Assembly: GCA_021295155.1 (NCBI GenBank) | Contig: JAJTJC010000035.1 | Coordinates: 1,178,001 to 1,242,000 of the forward strand | Direction: 5' to 3' | From: Flavobacteriaceae bacterium D16 | GTDB taxonomy: Bacteria; Bacteroidota; Bacteroidia; Flavobacteriales; Flavobacteriaceae | Length of the DNA stretch: 64,000 nt | Shown: positions 9,427 to 19,029 of the stretch, piece by piece | Numbering within the stretch: the first letter of the stretch is position 1 | Layout: each line of letters starts with the position of its first letter | Notes under the pieces: generated by a model | The model's database searches: none | The model's input: only the letters and a program-made list of their open reading frames with translations | Told to the model about the DNA's origin: nothing | Position numbers and translations under genes: made by a program

Positions 9427-10278
9427 ATGGAGTATTATATTGTCATCCCAGCGCATAATGAGGCTGAATTTCTTGCTAAAACACTTGACTCTGTGGTGGC
9501 GCAGACTTTACCCCCTAAGAAAGTGGTTGTTGTAAATGATCATTCAACGGATGATACGGAAAAGATTATCGATCATTTTGTAAGCAATCATCCTTTTATA
9601 GAGAAGCGAAATCGGCACTCCTCAGACAAACATATGCCTGGGAGTAAGGTTGTGCAAACCTTTAATTATGGTTTAGAAGTCCTGGATGATGCCTTTGACT
9701 TTATTGTAAAGTTAGATGCCGATATCATTCTACCTCCGGATTACTTTAAGCATATTGCCAGAATGTTTCAGGAGAATCCGAAAGTGGGGATTGCCGGAGG
9801 CTTTGCTTACGAAAAAGATGCCAAAGGCGAATGGAAACGCAACCATCCTATGAATAACGACCATGTAAGAGGTGCATTTAAATCATACACAAAGTCCTGT
9901 TTCAAAGCTATAGGAGGTTTAAAAGTAGCTATGGGCTGGGACACAGTTGACGAACTGCTTTCAGCCTTCCATGGCTTTTCCACTTATACCGATGAGGCGC
10001 TCAAGGTTAAACATTTGAGACCGATTGGAGCTGCCTACAACAAACGCGCTAAGTTTTTGCAGGGGGAAGCCATGTATGCCCTGCGCTATGGGTTGGGTAT
10101 TACCCTAATTGCTTCCATCAAGATGGCCGTTAAATCGAAAAAACCACGTGCATTTACAGATAACCTGAGAGGCTACTTTTCGGCCAGGAAAAATCGCAAA
10201 CCTTTTATTGTCAATGAGGCTGAAGGAAGTTTTATCCGCAAATTGCGCTGGAAAGGAATACGCGAAAAGCTATTCTAA
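9427..10278 (+). CDS. Family 2 glycosyltransferase
   Basis: 283-residue GT-A fold enzyme. The N-terminal nucleotide-sugar motif VIPAHNEAEFL (about residues 6-16), VVNDHSTDDT (about 38-47) and the metal-binding DxD-like KLDADI (about 96-101) are present. No membrane helices are evident, so it is likely cytosolic or peripheral. The ATG at 9427 is preferred over TTG 9415. It ends the ketosynthase/methyltransferase/glycosyltransferase cluster and converges with the phosphatase gene, overlapping by 9 bp. Acceptor unknown. Confidence 0.88.
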   Translation: MEYYIVIPAHNEAEFLAKTLDSVVAQTLPPKKVVVVNDHSTDDTEKIIDHFVSNHPFIEKRNRHSSDKHMPGSKVVQTFNYGLEVLDDAFDFIVKLDADIILPPDYFKHIARMFQENPKVGIAGGFAYEKDAKGEWKRNHPMNNDHVRGAFKSYTKSCFKAIGGLKVAMGWDTVDELLSAFHGFSTYTDEALKVKHLRPIGAAYNKRAKFLQGEAMYALRYGLGITLIASIKMAVKSKKPRAFTDNLRGYFSARKNRKPFIVNEAEGSFIRKLRWKGIREKLF

Positions 10279-11943
10279 CACTTCTTCAATAGGGCTGCCG
10301 GTAGTGCCGTTTGGAAATGCTATACCCAATAGTGCGGAAATAGTTGGAGCAATATCCGGTATTTCCGTTCGGCCTGTAGTGCTTCCTTTTTTTATTCCAT
10401 TTCCATAGAACAACAAGGGTACATGGGTATCATAAACATGGGGAGAACCGTGGGTAGAACCCGTCCTGGAATATGAAGCATACGCCGGATCCAAGACCAT
10501 TAGGATATCTCCGGAACTCTTTGGGTTGTATCCATTTTGCAGGATATAGGGAATACCTTCCTGATAGGTATTTTGGCGCATCTGATACCCGGTATAGGTA
10601 CGGCTTATCCCTTCATACTTTAATAATTCCTGTGCCAGGTCTTCCTGTACTTCACGAAGACTGAGATCGAGATTACGAATCACTGCATGATCCAAAAAAA
10701 TCTGGAAGTTGGAATAATTCTTTATCAGATCTGTAGTCCCATAACGATATCTTAGAAACTCATTAAGCTGTTCCCGGTATTTGGAAAGTGTAAAATACCC
10801 CGCAGGGATCTTCATATCACTCAGGTAAGCAGGGACGTTTACCGCGGCATGGTCCGCAGTAAGAAATACGGTATATTGGCCTTTTCCCACTTCCTTGTCC
10901 AATTCCTTTAACAATCGCGCCACATCCTGATCCAATCTCAAATACGTGTCCTGAATCTCTTTGGAATTCACCCCAAAAAAATGACCTACATAATCCGTAC
11001 TGGAATAACTAATAGCAAGGAAATCCGTTACCTGATCCTTGCCCAGATCCTCACCTTTCAGGGCTGCAAGAGCAAAATCTGTGGTTATGCTATTCCCGAA
11101 TGGAGTTATCCGAAGCAGTCCAAATTTTCCATTATTCTCCCAAAGGTTTTCCAGGTCATGCGGAAAAACAGGAGCAGTTTCACCATTGAAAGTACCTTCA
11201 TATGCATTGTTATCACTTCCGCTTTGGGTGTAGGTATTAATCGGTTTTAGCGTGGTCCAGACTTTTTTATAGCGTTCTACGACATCCGATTTATTGAAAG
11301 CATTAACCCATCGGGGAAGTGCTTCCATATAATAAGAACTGCTTATCCAGTTCCCTTCCGTACCCCCAGTATACCAATAAGCGGCATTGGCGGTGTGACC
11401 GCCCGGTAAGACAGCTCCCCTGTCTTTTAATGCTATGGCAATAACCTTGGCCTGCATCTGGGTATGTAATCGCAATTCATCTGTTATCGTTGTTACGCCC
11501 ATTCGGTGCGGAGACATCTCGCCCGCATCTGATTGCGTTCCAACCGAGGTTTGCGTAGTATCCGAGGCACAATAAACCGAGCTATCGGAATACTTGTCGT
11601 ACCAATTATTTCCAATTATACCATGTGTAGCCGGGGTGGTCCCGGTATAAACAGAAGCATGCCCGGGGCCTGTACTTGTAGGGGCGTAATTAAAATGGTT
11701 GTTTTTACAATTGAAGCCCTCATTGACCAGGCGTTTGAAGCCTCCTTCTCCATAGTGATCCCAGAATCGTGTGAGGTAATCATACCGCATTTGATCAACC
11801 ACTATACCTACTACCAGCTTGGGTCTTTTATATGGCGCCGTTTGTTCGGCATTACCGGCTCTATCCCTTTGCGCAAAAAGAGCATTATCTGTGGCAAAAA
11901 GGATGAAAAACAGGGCTAACAGGAGTTGTTGGAAACGCTTCAT
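10270..11943 (-). CDS. PafA-like secreted alkaline phosphatase (AP superfamily)
   Basis: 557 residues beginning at ATG 11943, with a cleavable signal peptide (about 1-24, ending ALFAQ). The alkaline phosphatase superfamily core is clear: VVGIVVDQMRYDYL with a metal-binding Asp (Asp50), the nucleophile-region Thr in TSTGPGHASVYTG (about 89-91), the GNNW Asn and TADHAAVNVP for the second metal set. These features match the calcium-insensitive, constitutive flavobacterial PafA type, which hydrolyses diverse phosphomonoesters in the periplasm. An alternative upstream GTG/ATG at 11952 adds three residues. Confidence 0.88.
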   Translation of the reverse strand: MKRFQQLLLALFFILFATDNALFAQRDRAGNAEQTAPYKRPKLVVGIVVDQMRYDYLTRFWDHYGEGGFKRLVNEGFNCKNNHFNYAPTSTGPGHASVYTGTTPATHGIIGNNWYDKYSDSSVYCASDTTQTSVGTQSDAGEMSPHRMGVTTITDELRLHTQMQAKVIAIALKDRGAVLPGGHTANAAYWYTGGTEGNWISSSYYMEALPRWVNAFNKSDVVERYKKVWTTLKPINTYTQSGSDNNAYEGTFNGETAPVFPHDLENLWENNGKFGLLRITPFGNSITTDFALAALKGEDLGKDQVTDFLAISYSSTDYVGHFFGVNSKEIQDTYLRLDQDVARLLKELDKEVGKGQYTVFLTADHAAVNVPAYLSDMKIPAGYFTLSKYREQLNEFLRYRYGTTDLIKNYSNFQIFLDHAVIRNLDLSLREVQEDLAQELLKYEGISRTYTGYQMRQNTYQEGIPYILQNGYNPKSSGDILMVLDPAYASYSRTGSTHGSPHVYDTHVPLLFYGNGIKKGSTTGRTEIPDIAPTISALLGIAFPNGTTGSPIEEVLE

Positions 11944-12054
11944 AGAAATCATTTAGTAACTCCAAAAATAACGAATTAAAGCCTCAAAAAAAGAATCGAA
12001 AGTCAAATGAAGGTTAATATTGTTATTTTTACGCAAAGAATTTACCGCGCTTAG

Positions 12055-12792
12055 ATGAAATACCTTTCCGCTATTGGAAGTTATGCCATAATGGTTCGTG
12101 AGGTTTTCAAGAAACCGACCAAATGGCCAATTATGAGGAATCTGATCCTCAAAGAAATAGACGAACTTATTTTTGGTTCGCTGGGTATAATCATATTTAT
12201 ATCTGTCTTTATCGGAGGTGTGGTAGCGATACAGACAGCTCTTAACCTTACGAATCCTTTGATCCCCAAAAACCTCATTGGTTTTGCAACCAGGCAATCT
12301 GTAATCCTTGAATTTGCCCCAACTTTCACTTCAATTATCATGGCTGGTAAGGTAGGTTCTTATATTACCTCAAGTATTGGCACTATGCGTGTGACCGAAC
12401 AAATAGATGCCTTGGAGGTTATGGGTGTAAATTCACTCAATTACCTTGTTTTCCCCAAGATAATTGCCATGTTGTTTTATCCGTTTATAGTTGCCATCGC
12501 CATGTATGTGGGAATTTTTGGAGGCTGGATTGCCAATGTAATGGGTAACCACAGCTCCAGTGCGGAATTTGTAGAAGGGATCAAACTCGACTTCATCTCC
12601 TTCCACGTTACCTATTCCTTTATCAAATCGGTGGTATTTGCGTTTATCATTGCCACCATACCTTCTTTTCACGGGTATTTTATGAAGGGCGGAGCACTTG
12701 ATGTTGGAAAAGCAAGTACGGTGGCTTTTGTATGGTCCAGTGTGGTCATTATCATTCTTAATTTTATTCTCACTCAATTACTACTAGGCTGA
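12055..12792 (+). CDS. MlaE-type ABC transporter permease (copy 1)
   Basis: 245-residue permease of the MlaE/YrbE family, with five to six membrane helices and the conserved GxMRVTEQIDALEVMGVNS segment near residues 115-135. Family members move phospholipids between the inner membrane and a periplasmic MlaD shuttle. The stop overlaps the start of the ATPase gene by one base, so the two form one unit. No mlaD gene follows, unlike the second set near 56-58 kb. This two-gene arrangement next to phosphatase and DUF389 genes suggests a separate substrate or a shared MlaD. Confidence 0.9.
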   Translation: MKYLSAIGSYAIMVREVFKKPTKWPIMRNLILKEIDELIFGSLGIIIFISVFIGGVVAIQTALNLTNPLIPKNLIGFATRQSVILEFAPTFTSIIMAGKVGSYITSSIGTMRVTEQIDALEVMGVNSLNYLVFPKIIAMLFYPFIVAIAMYVGIFGGWIANVMGNHSSSAEFVEGIKLDFISFHVTYSFIKSVVFAFIIATIPSFHGYFMKGGALDVGKASTVAFVWSSVVIIILNFILTQLLLG

Positions 12793-13559
12793 TGATAGAA
12801 GTAGTAAACCTCCATAAATCCTTTGGTGATGCCCTTGTATTAAAAGGCATTACTACCACCTTTGAAAAAGGGAAGACCAATCTGATTATTGGTCAAAGTG
12901 GTTCGGGTAAAACTGTTTTTATGAAATGCCTACTGGGATTAATGAACCATGATGAGGGAACCATCAGTTATGATGGAAGGAGATGGAGCGTTTTATCCGG
13001 AGACGAAAGACGTGACCTCAGGCAGGATATGGGGATGGTATTTCAGGGAAGCGCGCTTTTTGATTCAATGACGGTAGAAGGGAATGTTATGTTCCCCCTG
13101 GAAATGTTTACCAACCAATCGCGTTCCGAAATGGAAGATCGAGTGAACATTGTACTAAATCGCGTGAATCTTATTGATGCCCATAAAAAATTTCCCTCGG
13201 AGATTTCAGGGGGCATGCAGAAGCGAGTAGCCATTGCCCGGGCTATCGTAATGAACCCGAAGTACCTGTTTTGTGATGAGCCCAACAGCGGACTGGATCC
13301 CAATACAGCTATACTCATCGATAACCTTATACAGGAAATTACCAAAGAGTTCGATATTATCACCGTAATTAACAGCCATGATATGAACTCAGTTATGGAG
13401 ATCGGTGAAAAGATCATATTCCTGAAAAATGGGGTCAAAGAATGGGAAGGCACCAATAAGGACATCTTTAAAACCGACAATAAGGCGATTACGGAATTTG
13501 TCTATTCCTCGGAACTATTTAAGAAAGTACGACAGATGTATATCAATGAAGAAAATTAG
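12792..13559 (+). CDS. MlaF-type ABC transporter ATPase (copy 1)
   Basis: 255-residue ATP-binding subunit. Walker A is IIGQSGSGKT (about residues 33-42), the signature is EISGGMQKRVAIARAI, Walker B is YLFCDEPNSGLDP, and the H-loop is INSHDM. The family's partner is an MlaE permease, encoded immediately upstream with overlapping codons. The gene ends convergent with the DUF389 gene, with a 4-bp overlap. Confidence 0.92.
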   Translation: MIEVVNLHKSFGDALVLKGITTTFEKGKTNLIIGQSGSGKTVFMKCLLGLMNHDEGTISYDGRRWSVLSGDERRDLRQDMGMVFQGSALFDSMTVEGNVMFPLEMFTNQSRSEMEDRVNIVLNRVNLIDAHKKFPSEISGGMQKRVAIARAIVMNPKYLFCDEPNSGLDPNTAILIDNLIQEITKEFDIITVINSHDMNSVMEIGEKIIFLKNGVKEWEGTNKDIFKTDNKAITEFVYSSELFKKVRQMYINEEN

Positions 13560-15022
13560 TAGGTAAAAGTCTTCAGTTGAATGGCGTCATTTTTTAGCCT
13601 CAGCTTAAGCCATTCATGCAGCTTCCTGCTGTCCTTAGCGATCTCGTTATTGTTAGTCGCATCTTTCCATTTAACTTCAAAAATCGGGATCGTATCCGTC
13701 TTGCTGAAATCGGTTCGTATGCTATAATAAAAACTAAAGCCATCCAAATTCTCATAGGAAGCCCGTGCCTCTGCACTGATATCTTCAAAGGGAATTTGTT
13801 GTGTGGCTTGTTGGCTCAGGTTAGCCAGTTCTGCTTCCAGTATTCTAATACGCTCATCCTTATTCAATAACTCAGCCTTTTTGGCTTCGTAGAGCTCGTT
13901 GACATACCTGAACTTTTGTTCCGAATCATCCCTACCACCCTGCACAACGCGCAGTTCAGCTTCCTCAAGACGTGGATACTTACTTTTTTGATTGCGCCAG
14001 GTATTGATCACGTTCTCCGGGATAATCTCATCTCCCATACATACCAGTTCGATGTAGGAGTTTCCTTCCTGATCATAGTTAATTTCCGTAAGGTTTTCCA
14101 TGTAGCGTCCGCTCTCCTTGAACTCATATATCTCGATGGTTTCATCGATCAATTGACGTGCCTGATTCATAAACTGGGATTCCTGAAAAACATTGTAAAA
14201 AGTATAACCCGCGGGTACCATAACCAATAAGGCTACCAAAGAGGCCACACGGGCTGTAAAACGCCTTTTTTTTGAATTGGCATAGCGCGCCATAGGAAAG
14301 CGTAGAATCTTAATGACCAGAAAAGTAGCCAATCCTATAAATATGGTGTTGATTATGAACAGATACATGGCACCTCCTGCATAACTGAGGTTACCAATAG
14401 CCAGTCCAAAACCAACCGTACAGAGCGGTGGCATCAGTGCGGTGGCTATAGCCACACCAAAGATTACCGAGGCAATAGTTCCTTTTTTTGCACGGGCAAT
14501 TACCAGGGCCAATCCACCGAAAAACGCAATCAGTACATCCCGGATATCGGGTGCTGTTCTTGCCAAAAGTTCAGATGATTCATCCCTTAGGGGAAAGAAA
14601 TTGAAAAACAGGAAGGCGGTAAGCACACTCAAAACTACCATTACCGCAAAATTCTTGAGCGATCTCCTAAGGGTAAAAATATCGTTTATTGCTAACGACA
14701 TGCCAATGCCCAATATAGGACCCATAAGCGGGGAAATTAACATAGCCCCAATAACTACAGCAGTTGAATTGGCATTAAGGCCTATCGAGGCTATGAATAT
14801 GGAACAAATGAGAATCCATGAGGTATGCCCTTTAAAAGGAATATCTGCAATAATAGCCTCCTTGGTGGCGTCCTGATCTGTATTCTGGCGGATATTCAGA
14901 AGCTCTGAAAGGAACTTACGTACATTGCCCAAAAGGCCCTGAAAATCCCGTTTTATTTCTTCCCCGCTGCCATTTCCTGGATCGGGAGATGTAGTGTTTT
15001 CCTTGTCGAATTCCTGATTCAT
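13556..15022 (-). CDS. DUF389 family membrane protein
   Basis: 488 residues. After a charged N-terminus, residues about 60-260 hold six or so membrane helices with the DUF389 hallmark NSTAVVIGAMLISPLMGPILGIG. A long soluble C-terminal part contains a probable coiled coil (ELYEAKKAELLNKDERIRILEAELANL, about 380-405, described here by ends only). The function of DUF389 proteins is not known. It is the last gene of a sprT-like / manC / DUF389 operon with gaps of 4 and 6 bp. Confidence 0.88.
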   Translation of the reverse strand: MNQEFDKENTTSPDPGNGSGEEIKRDFQGLLGNVRKFLSELLNIRQNTDQDATKEAIIADIPFKGHTSWILICSIFIASIGLNANSTAVVIGAMLISPLMGPILGIGMSLAINDIFTLRRSLKNFAVMVVLSVLTAFLFFNFFPLRDESSELLARTAPDIRDVLIAFFGGLALVIARAKKGTIASVIFGVAIATALMPPLCTVGFGLAIGNLSYAGGAMYLFIINTIFIGLATFLVIKILRFPMARYANSKKRRFTARVASLVALLVMVPAGYTFYNVFQESQFMNQARQLIDETIEIYEFKESGRYMENLTEINYDQEGNSYIELVCMGDEIIPENVINTWRNQKSKYPRLEEAELRVVQGGRDDSEQKFRYVNELYEAKKAELLNKDERIRILEAELANLSQQATQQIPFEDISAEARASYENLDGFSFYYSIRTDFSKTDTIPIFEVKWKDATNNNEIAKDSRKLHEWLKLRLKNDAIQLKTFTY

Positions 15023-15028
15023 ATCCTT

Positions 15029-16111
15029 CTAAACATAATGCTTTCCAAATTTTTCTCCAACTACAGATCTGACTTTCTTGATATCCTGCTCTTTACTCTT
15101 AGGAACGATCATCAAAACCTCCTCTTTATCTACAATAATATAGTCACTTAATCCATCAAGTACAACCAGTTTACCATGAGGCACGTGGATAATATTACCC
15201 ACGGCATCCTGACCTATATACTTGCCATTTACCACAACATTCTTACGTTGGTTTTCAGCCAGTTCATCATATAGGGCTCCCCAGGTACCCAGGTCGTTCC
15301 AGTCAAAAGAGGCAAGCAGTACCAAGGTGGTTTTTGCATGCTCGAGAATAGCATAGTCAATTGAAATATTTTCGGCCTGAGGATAGTGTTTGTTAATAAA
15401 CTCTCCTTCTTGTTCTGTATTCAAAACGGGTATCCCTGTTTCGAATAAGCTGTACATTTCAGGTTGATATTTTGAAAAGGCATCAATGATAGTCCGGGCA
15501 CTCCAAACAAAGATACCCGCATTCCACAGGAAATTTCCTTGTTCTAAAAAGCTTTGTGCCGTAACATAATCCGGCTTTTCCCTGAATTGCCGTACCGGCC
15601 TTAATCCTTCTTCATTATCTCCCTTTTCCAATTCAATATAACCATATCCAGTTGTTGGAAAAGTGGGCTTTATACCCAGTGTGCACAAAACCGCATCCGA
15701 TTTGGATTTCTCAAAGCAGCGCGTCACATCTTCCTTAAAAGCCTCCTCATTCTCAATCCAGTGGTCACTGGGAGCTACTAGCATCAAGGCATCAGGATTT
15801 TTCTTGTAGATCTTGAGTGCCGCATACAAAATACAAGGAGCTGTATTTCGCATAGCCGGTTCCGGAACAACTTGTGAACGATCAATTTCAGGGAGTTGCT
15901 CCATAACCAGATCCTCATATAATTCATTGGTAAGGATATATATGTTTTCAGCTGGAATAAACCGCTTCAAACGGCTAAAAGTCTTCTGAATAAGGGTTTC
16001 GCCGCTACCCAACAAATCGTGAAATTGCTTGGGATATTCCTTGGTGCTTACCGGCCAAAATCGGGAACCTACCCCGCCAGCCATTAATATTGCGTAATAC
16101 TTACTGTTCAT
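15029..16111 (-). CDS. manC: Mannose-1-phosphate guanylyltransferase
   Basis: 360-residue nucleotidyltransferase making GDP-mannose for surface polysaccharides and protein glycosylation. The pyrophosphorylase signature AGGVGSRFWP lies at residues 11-20, and VAPSDHWI, FREKP and the C-terminal NDLGTWGAL segment (SFDWNDLGTW) are also seen. It lacks the C-terminal cupin isomerase domain of bifunctional enzymes, so it is monofunctional. It lies in an operon with the SprT-like protein upstream (4-bp gap) and DUF389 downstream. The gene symbol follows the family's usual name. Confidence 0.95.
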   Translation of the reverse strand: MNSKYYAILMAGGVGSRFWPVSTKEYPKQFHDLLGSGETLIQKTFSRLKRFIPAENIYILTNELYEDLVMEQLPEIDRSQVVPEPAMRNTAPCILYAALKIYKKNPDALMLVAPSDHWIENEEAFKEDVTRCFEKSKSDAVLCTLGIKPTFPTTGYGYIELEKGDNEEGLRPVRQFREKPDYVTAQSFLEQGNFLWNAGIFVWSARTIIDAFSKYQPEMYSLFETGIPVLNTEQEGEFINKHYPQAENISIDYAILEHAKTTLVLLASFDWNDLGTWGALYDELAENQRKNVVVNGKYIGQDAVGNIIHVPHGKLVVLDGLSDYIIVDKEEVLMIVPKSKEQDIKKVRSVVGEKFGKHYV

Positions 16112-16115
16112 ATGA

Positions 16116-16715
16116 TTAGTTACCTAAATATTCTACTTCTGTATGTGGTTGGAAAAGATACACCCTTCCTGAATGCATTTCTGCACATTCAAAGCGTTTC
16201 ACGCGTTGTTGCCCCTTTTTGAATTGCCTGCCGTTATGTATCGCAAAAACACTTCCTTGTGGCAAATCCAAAAGGTATAGCCGCTCTTCCTTTTCGTCAA
16301 ACCGGTTCAAAGCTAGAGATAATTTTGCGTCAACCGCACTGCTGGCCTTTGGATTGATAAAATGTTTCGCCAGATGGGGCAAAAGCTCCGACGGAAAGAT
16401 ATCCGGTCTCAGGAAAGGCAGCATCAAATCTTTAAACGTCTGTTTCCATTCAATCCCATGTGGTTTTATTCGCCTTCCATACATTTCAAAAGCCTTAAGA
16501 TGGGCTATTTCATGGATAAGTGTAATCAGGAAACGATATGGGTTCAGCGATGAATTTACCGTTATCTGATGGTACCCTGAGGGAGTTTTTCTGTAATCAC
16601 CATGTTTACTTACACGATGGTTTACTACCTTCACCTCAACCCTGTGACTGCCTAATAACTCCAGGCAAGGATCAATAGCTGAATCAGGGATATAGTGCAT
16701 CAATAGCTCCTTCAT
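16116..16715 (-). CDS. SprT-like metallopeptidase domain protein
   Basis: 199 residues with the zinc motif HEIAH (68-72) and a third-ligand candidate His86 in KPHGIEW, the arrangement of SprT/Spartan-like proteases. The C-terminal half (about 120-199) is a small beta-rich region (FAIHNGRQFKKGQQR) similar to the nucleic-acid-binding tails of this group. It may act in DNA-protein crosslink or stress proteolysis (inference only). First gene of the operon with manC. Confidence 0.85.
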   Translation of the reverse strand: MKELLMHYIPDSAIDPCLELLGSHRVEVKVVNHRVSKHGDYRKTPSGYHQITVNSSLNPYRFLITLIHEIAHLKAFEMYGRRIKPHGIEWKQTFKDLMLPFLRPDIFPSELLPHLAKHFINPKASSAVDAKLSLALNRFDEKEERLYLLDLPQGSVFAIHNGRQFKKGQQRVKRFECAEMHSGRVYLFQPHTEVEYLGN

Positions 16716-16842
16716 GAATCCAAAAATAGGCTTAAATGATAAGTAATAGAAAACAATTGACCAGTAGTTTTTGACAAAATCACCTCAACAAATCTCATTT
16801 TCCTGGACAACCTTTTTAGGTTATTGGAATCATAATAATACC

Positions 16843-17235
16843 ATGAAAAAACTTTTATACATTCTATTACCGGTATTTCTTCTGACCGGGTGTGATAAGG
16901 ATGAGGCTACAACAGGGATTGTCGGGGAGTGGAAGCTCATTGAAGTACTTTCAGATCCGGGCGATGGCAGCGGCCGTTTCAGGGCAGTGAATAGCGATAA
17001 ACGCATCACCTTTCTGGAAGATGGAACCTACACCTCAACAGGTTTGGTTTGTAGCTTTTCAACTGACGTTGTGGGCATGACTAATGGTACATATACAACA
17101 ACGGAAACAGGATATCAGATAGGTTGTAGTGAAACCCTGGACCATTCAGTTAATCTGCAAATTGATAGCGGTTTTCTGATTATTAGCTTTCCCTGTATTG
17201 AACCTTGCCTTCATAAGTTCAGGAAAACAAATTAG
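16843..17235 (+). CDS. Lipocalin-like lipoprotein
   Basis: 130 residues from ATG 16843. Signal peptide with lipobox LLTGC (Cys16), then the pattern typical of small Bacteroidota lipocalin-like proteins: GIVGEWKLIEV (about 24-34), ITFLEDGTYTSTG (about 55-67) and a beta-strand-rich end. It is probably an outer-membrane or periplasmic lipoprotein binding a small hydrophobic ligand, but no ligand can be named. Convergent with the SDR gene, with a 4-bp overlap. Confidence 0.8.
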   Translation: MKKLLYILLPVFLLTGCDKDEATTGIVGEWKLIEVLSDPGDGSGRFRAVNSDKRITFLEDGTYTSTGLVCSFSTDVVGMTNGTYTTTETGYQIGCSETLDHSVNLQIDSGFLIISFPCIEPCLHKFRKTN

Positions 17236-17912
17236 GGAGTAGACTTAGAAACCGGCAGTACTTTTCCATTGTAATACCGATGTCCCTCAAGGGCAAACCG
17301 TTTTATATAGGCGGCCATTTCTTCAGCACTTAGCGGTGCCTGGTATCCGGGAAAAGCCTCTTCCAGCATCTCCGTTTGTACGGCTCCCAATGCCAGAACA
17401 TTGAAAGACGGTCCGTTGTCTTTGTATTCTTCTGCCAATAATTCGGTTAAGGTTATCAAAGCTCCTTTACTGCTACTATACGCAGACAAACCGGGAAATT
17501 TGGCACTCCCCTGAACACCACCCATAGAACTGATATTAAGCACATGGGCCTGCTGATTCATGTGAGGTAAAACTGTTTTGATAAGTTCAGCAACACCATA
17601 AACATTTACTGCGTAAACCGCTTCAAACTCGGATGCTGTAGTTTCCAGAAATGGCTTGTTCAAAAGCAGCCCTGCATTATTGATAAGTACATCTACCCCT
17701 TTCCATGACGAAGTAATATGTTCTGATACCCGATCGATATCGGATTTTTGAGTGATATCAAATGGAAAACATGTAACATCATCCAACCGTAAATTCGCCA
17801 CTGGGGTGGGGTTACGGGATAAAGCCAAAACCTGATGTCCGTCTTTCGCAAAGATTTGGACCAATTCCAATCCTATACCTCTGCTGGTGCCTGTAATAAT
17901 TATATTTGCCAT
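17232..17912 (-). CDS. Short-chain dehydrogenase/reductase (classical SDR)
   Basis: 226-residue NAD(P)-dependent oxidoreductase. The Rossmann loop GTSRGIG is at residues 8-14, NNAG near 85-88, and the active-site Ser with YSSSK near 145-149. Substrate not predictable. It starts at the stop of the upstream M28 peptidase gene (TAA/ATG adjacent on the minus strand), so the two are co-transcribed. Confidence 0.92.
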   Translation of the reverse strand: MANIIITGTSRGIGLELVQIFAKDGHQVLALSRNPTPVANLRLDDVTCFPFDITQKSDIDRVSEHITSSWKGVDVLINNAGLLLNKPFLETTASEFEAVYAVNVYGVAELIKTVLPHMNQQAHVLNISSMGGVQGSAKFPGLSAYSSSKGALITLTELLAEEYKDNGPSFNVLALGAVQTEMLEEAFPGYQAPLSAEEMAAYIKRFALEGHRYYNGKVLPVSKSTP

Positions 17913-18943
17913 TATTTCAATTTAACTTGCTGATCAGGGCTATTGGTAAGCCCTTCCACAATAGGAATCATCTTGTTTACCAAGCCCGACATATGATTAT
18001 AATCCAATTCTTCCGGCTCATCTGTAGTTTTATGATAATGCGGGTAGTTGTTAAAATCAAATGTACAAAACGTATGGGAGGGAATTTGGAAAATACTATG
18101 GAATGGGTAATTATCTGATCTCTGAAAAAGATTGAATTCTGTCTCGGTGGGCAAATATCCAATAGGGTCATCGGGCACCAGTGAATTAGCTACCGAAGCC
18201 AGGTTCGATTTAGAAAAGCCCGTAATATAAACCAGGTAATCCTCTGTACTCATTGGAACGCCGGTCATTTCAAAATTGAGCATCAGATACAGTTTAACCC
18301 CTTCTTTATTTAATCTTCCAGCAAGGTGACTGGAACCGAGCAGTCCTCTTTCCTCCGCACTGAACAAAGCAAATATAAGGCTGCGCTTGTTGGTTTTTTC
18401 CTTTCCAAAATAGCGGGCGAGTTCGAGTACCGTTGCTGTGCCGGAAGCATTGTCATTAGCACCATTGGCAATGGCGTCGCCATTAACGATGTTAACTATG
18501 CCTATATGGTCATAATGGGCGCCTATCAGGATGTATTCATCGCGAAGCTCAGGGTCATTTCCAGGTAGAAATCCCACCATGTTATAAGCGATGGCTTTGG
18601 TATTTTGCAAAGTATCCCGATATCGCGGATAAAAGGCACCTAATCCATTCTGGATGAAAAGTTTTTCAATAAACTCTGCAGCAAATCCAATCTCTGAACT
18701 TCCAGTATCCCTGCCTTTCATCTCATCGGAGGCCAGGTAATACACCAGGTTACGCATGTGGGTGCTATCTGTAAACGTACCTCCCGAGGCTTTTCTCCTA
18801 TTGCTCTTAAGAACACGATTCATTTCGGCTTCACGATCGTGTACTACAGGCAGGTCGCCAGCCTCAACTTCACTCGCATCCTTTTTTGAAGCACAGGCAA
18901 TGAAAACCAAAAAGCTGAAAATTCCGATAAAGAACTTTACCAT
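17912..18943 (-). CDS. M28 family aminopeptidase lipoprotein
   Basis: 343 residues. Signal peptide with lipobox FIAC (Cys17), so it is exported and lipid-anchored. The M28 zinc ligands are visible in GAHYDHIG, ANDNASGTA and AEERGLLGS, plus the C-terminal PHYHKTTDEPEELDY. Two-zinc exopeptidases of this family trim peptides at the cell surface. First gene of a pair with the SDR. Confidence 0.92.
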   Translation of the reverse strand: MVKFFIGIFSFLVFIACASKKDASEVEAGDLPVVHDREAEMNRVLKSNRRKASGGTFTDSTHMRNLVYYLASDEMKGRDTGSSEIGFAAEFIEKLFIQNGLGAFYPRYRDTLQNTKAIAYNMVGFLPGNDPELRDEYILIGAHYDHIGIVNIVNGDAIANGANDNASGTATVLELARYFGKEKTNKRSLIFALFSAEERGLLGSSHLAGRLNKEGVKLYLMLNFEMTGVPMSTEDYLVYITGFSKSNLASVANSLVPDDPIGYLPTETEFNLFQRSDNYPFHSIFQIPSHTFCTFDFNNYPHYHKTTDEPEELDYNHMSGLVNKMIPIVEGLTNSPDQQVKLK

Positions 18944-18963
18944 AACGGTCTCCCTTTTTACGA

Positions 18964-18999
18964 TAAAAGCATCTTTTGTATATGTAAAAGATGCTTTTA
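18964..18999 (-). terminator. Rho-independent terminator after pdhC
   Basis: A perfect 14-bp inverted repeat (TAAAAGCATCTTTT and its complement) with an 8-base loop lies 30 bp after the pdhC stop. The stem is A/T-ended, so it could serve both strands, but it best fits the end of the pdhA-pdhC transcript. Confidence 0.75.
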
Positions 19000-19029
19000 G
19001 ATTTATTTAATTTTATTTAACTCCTGCCA

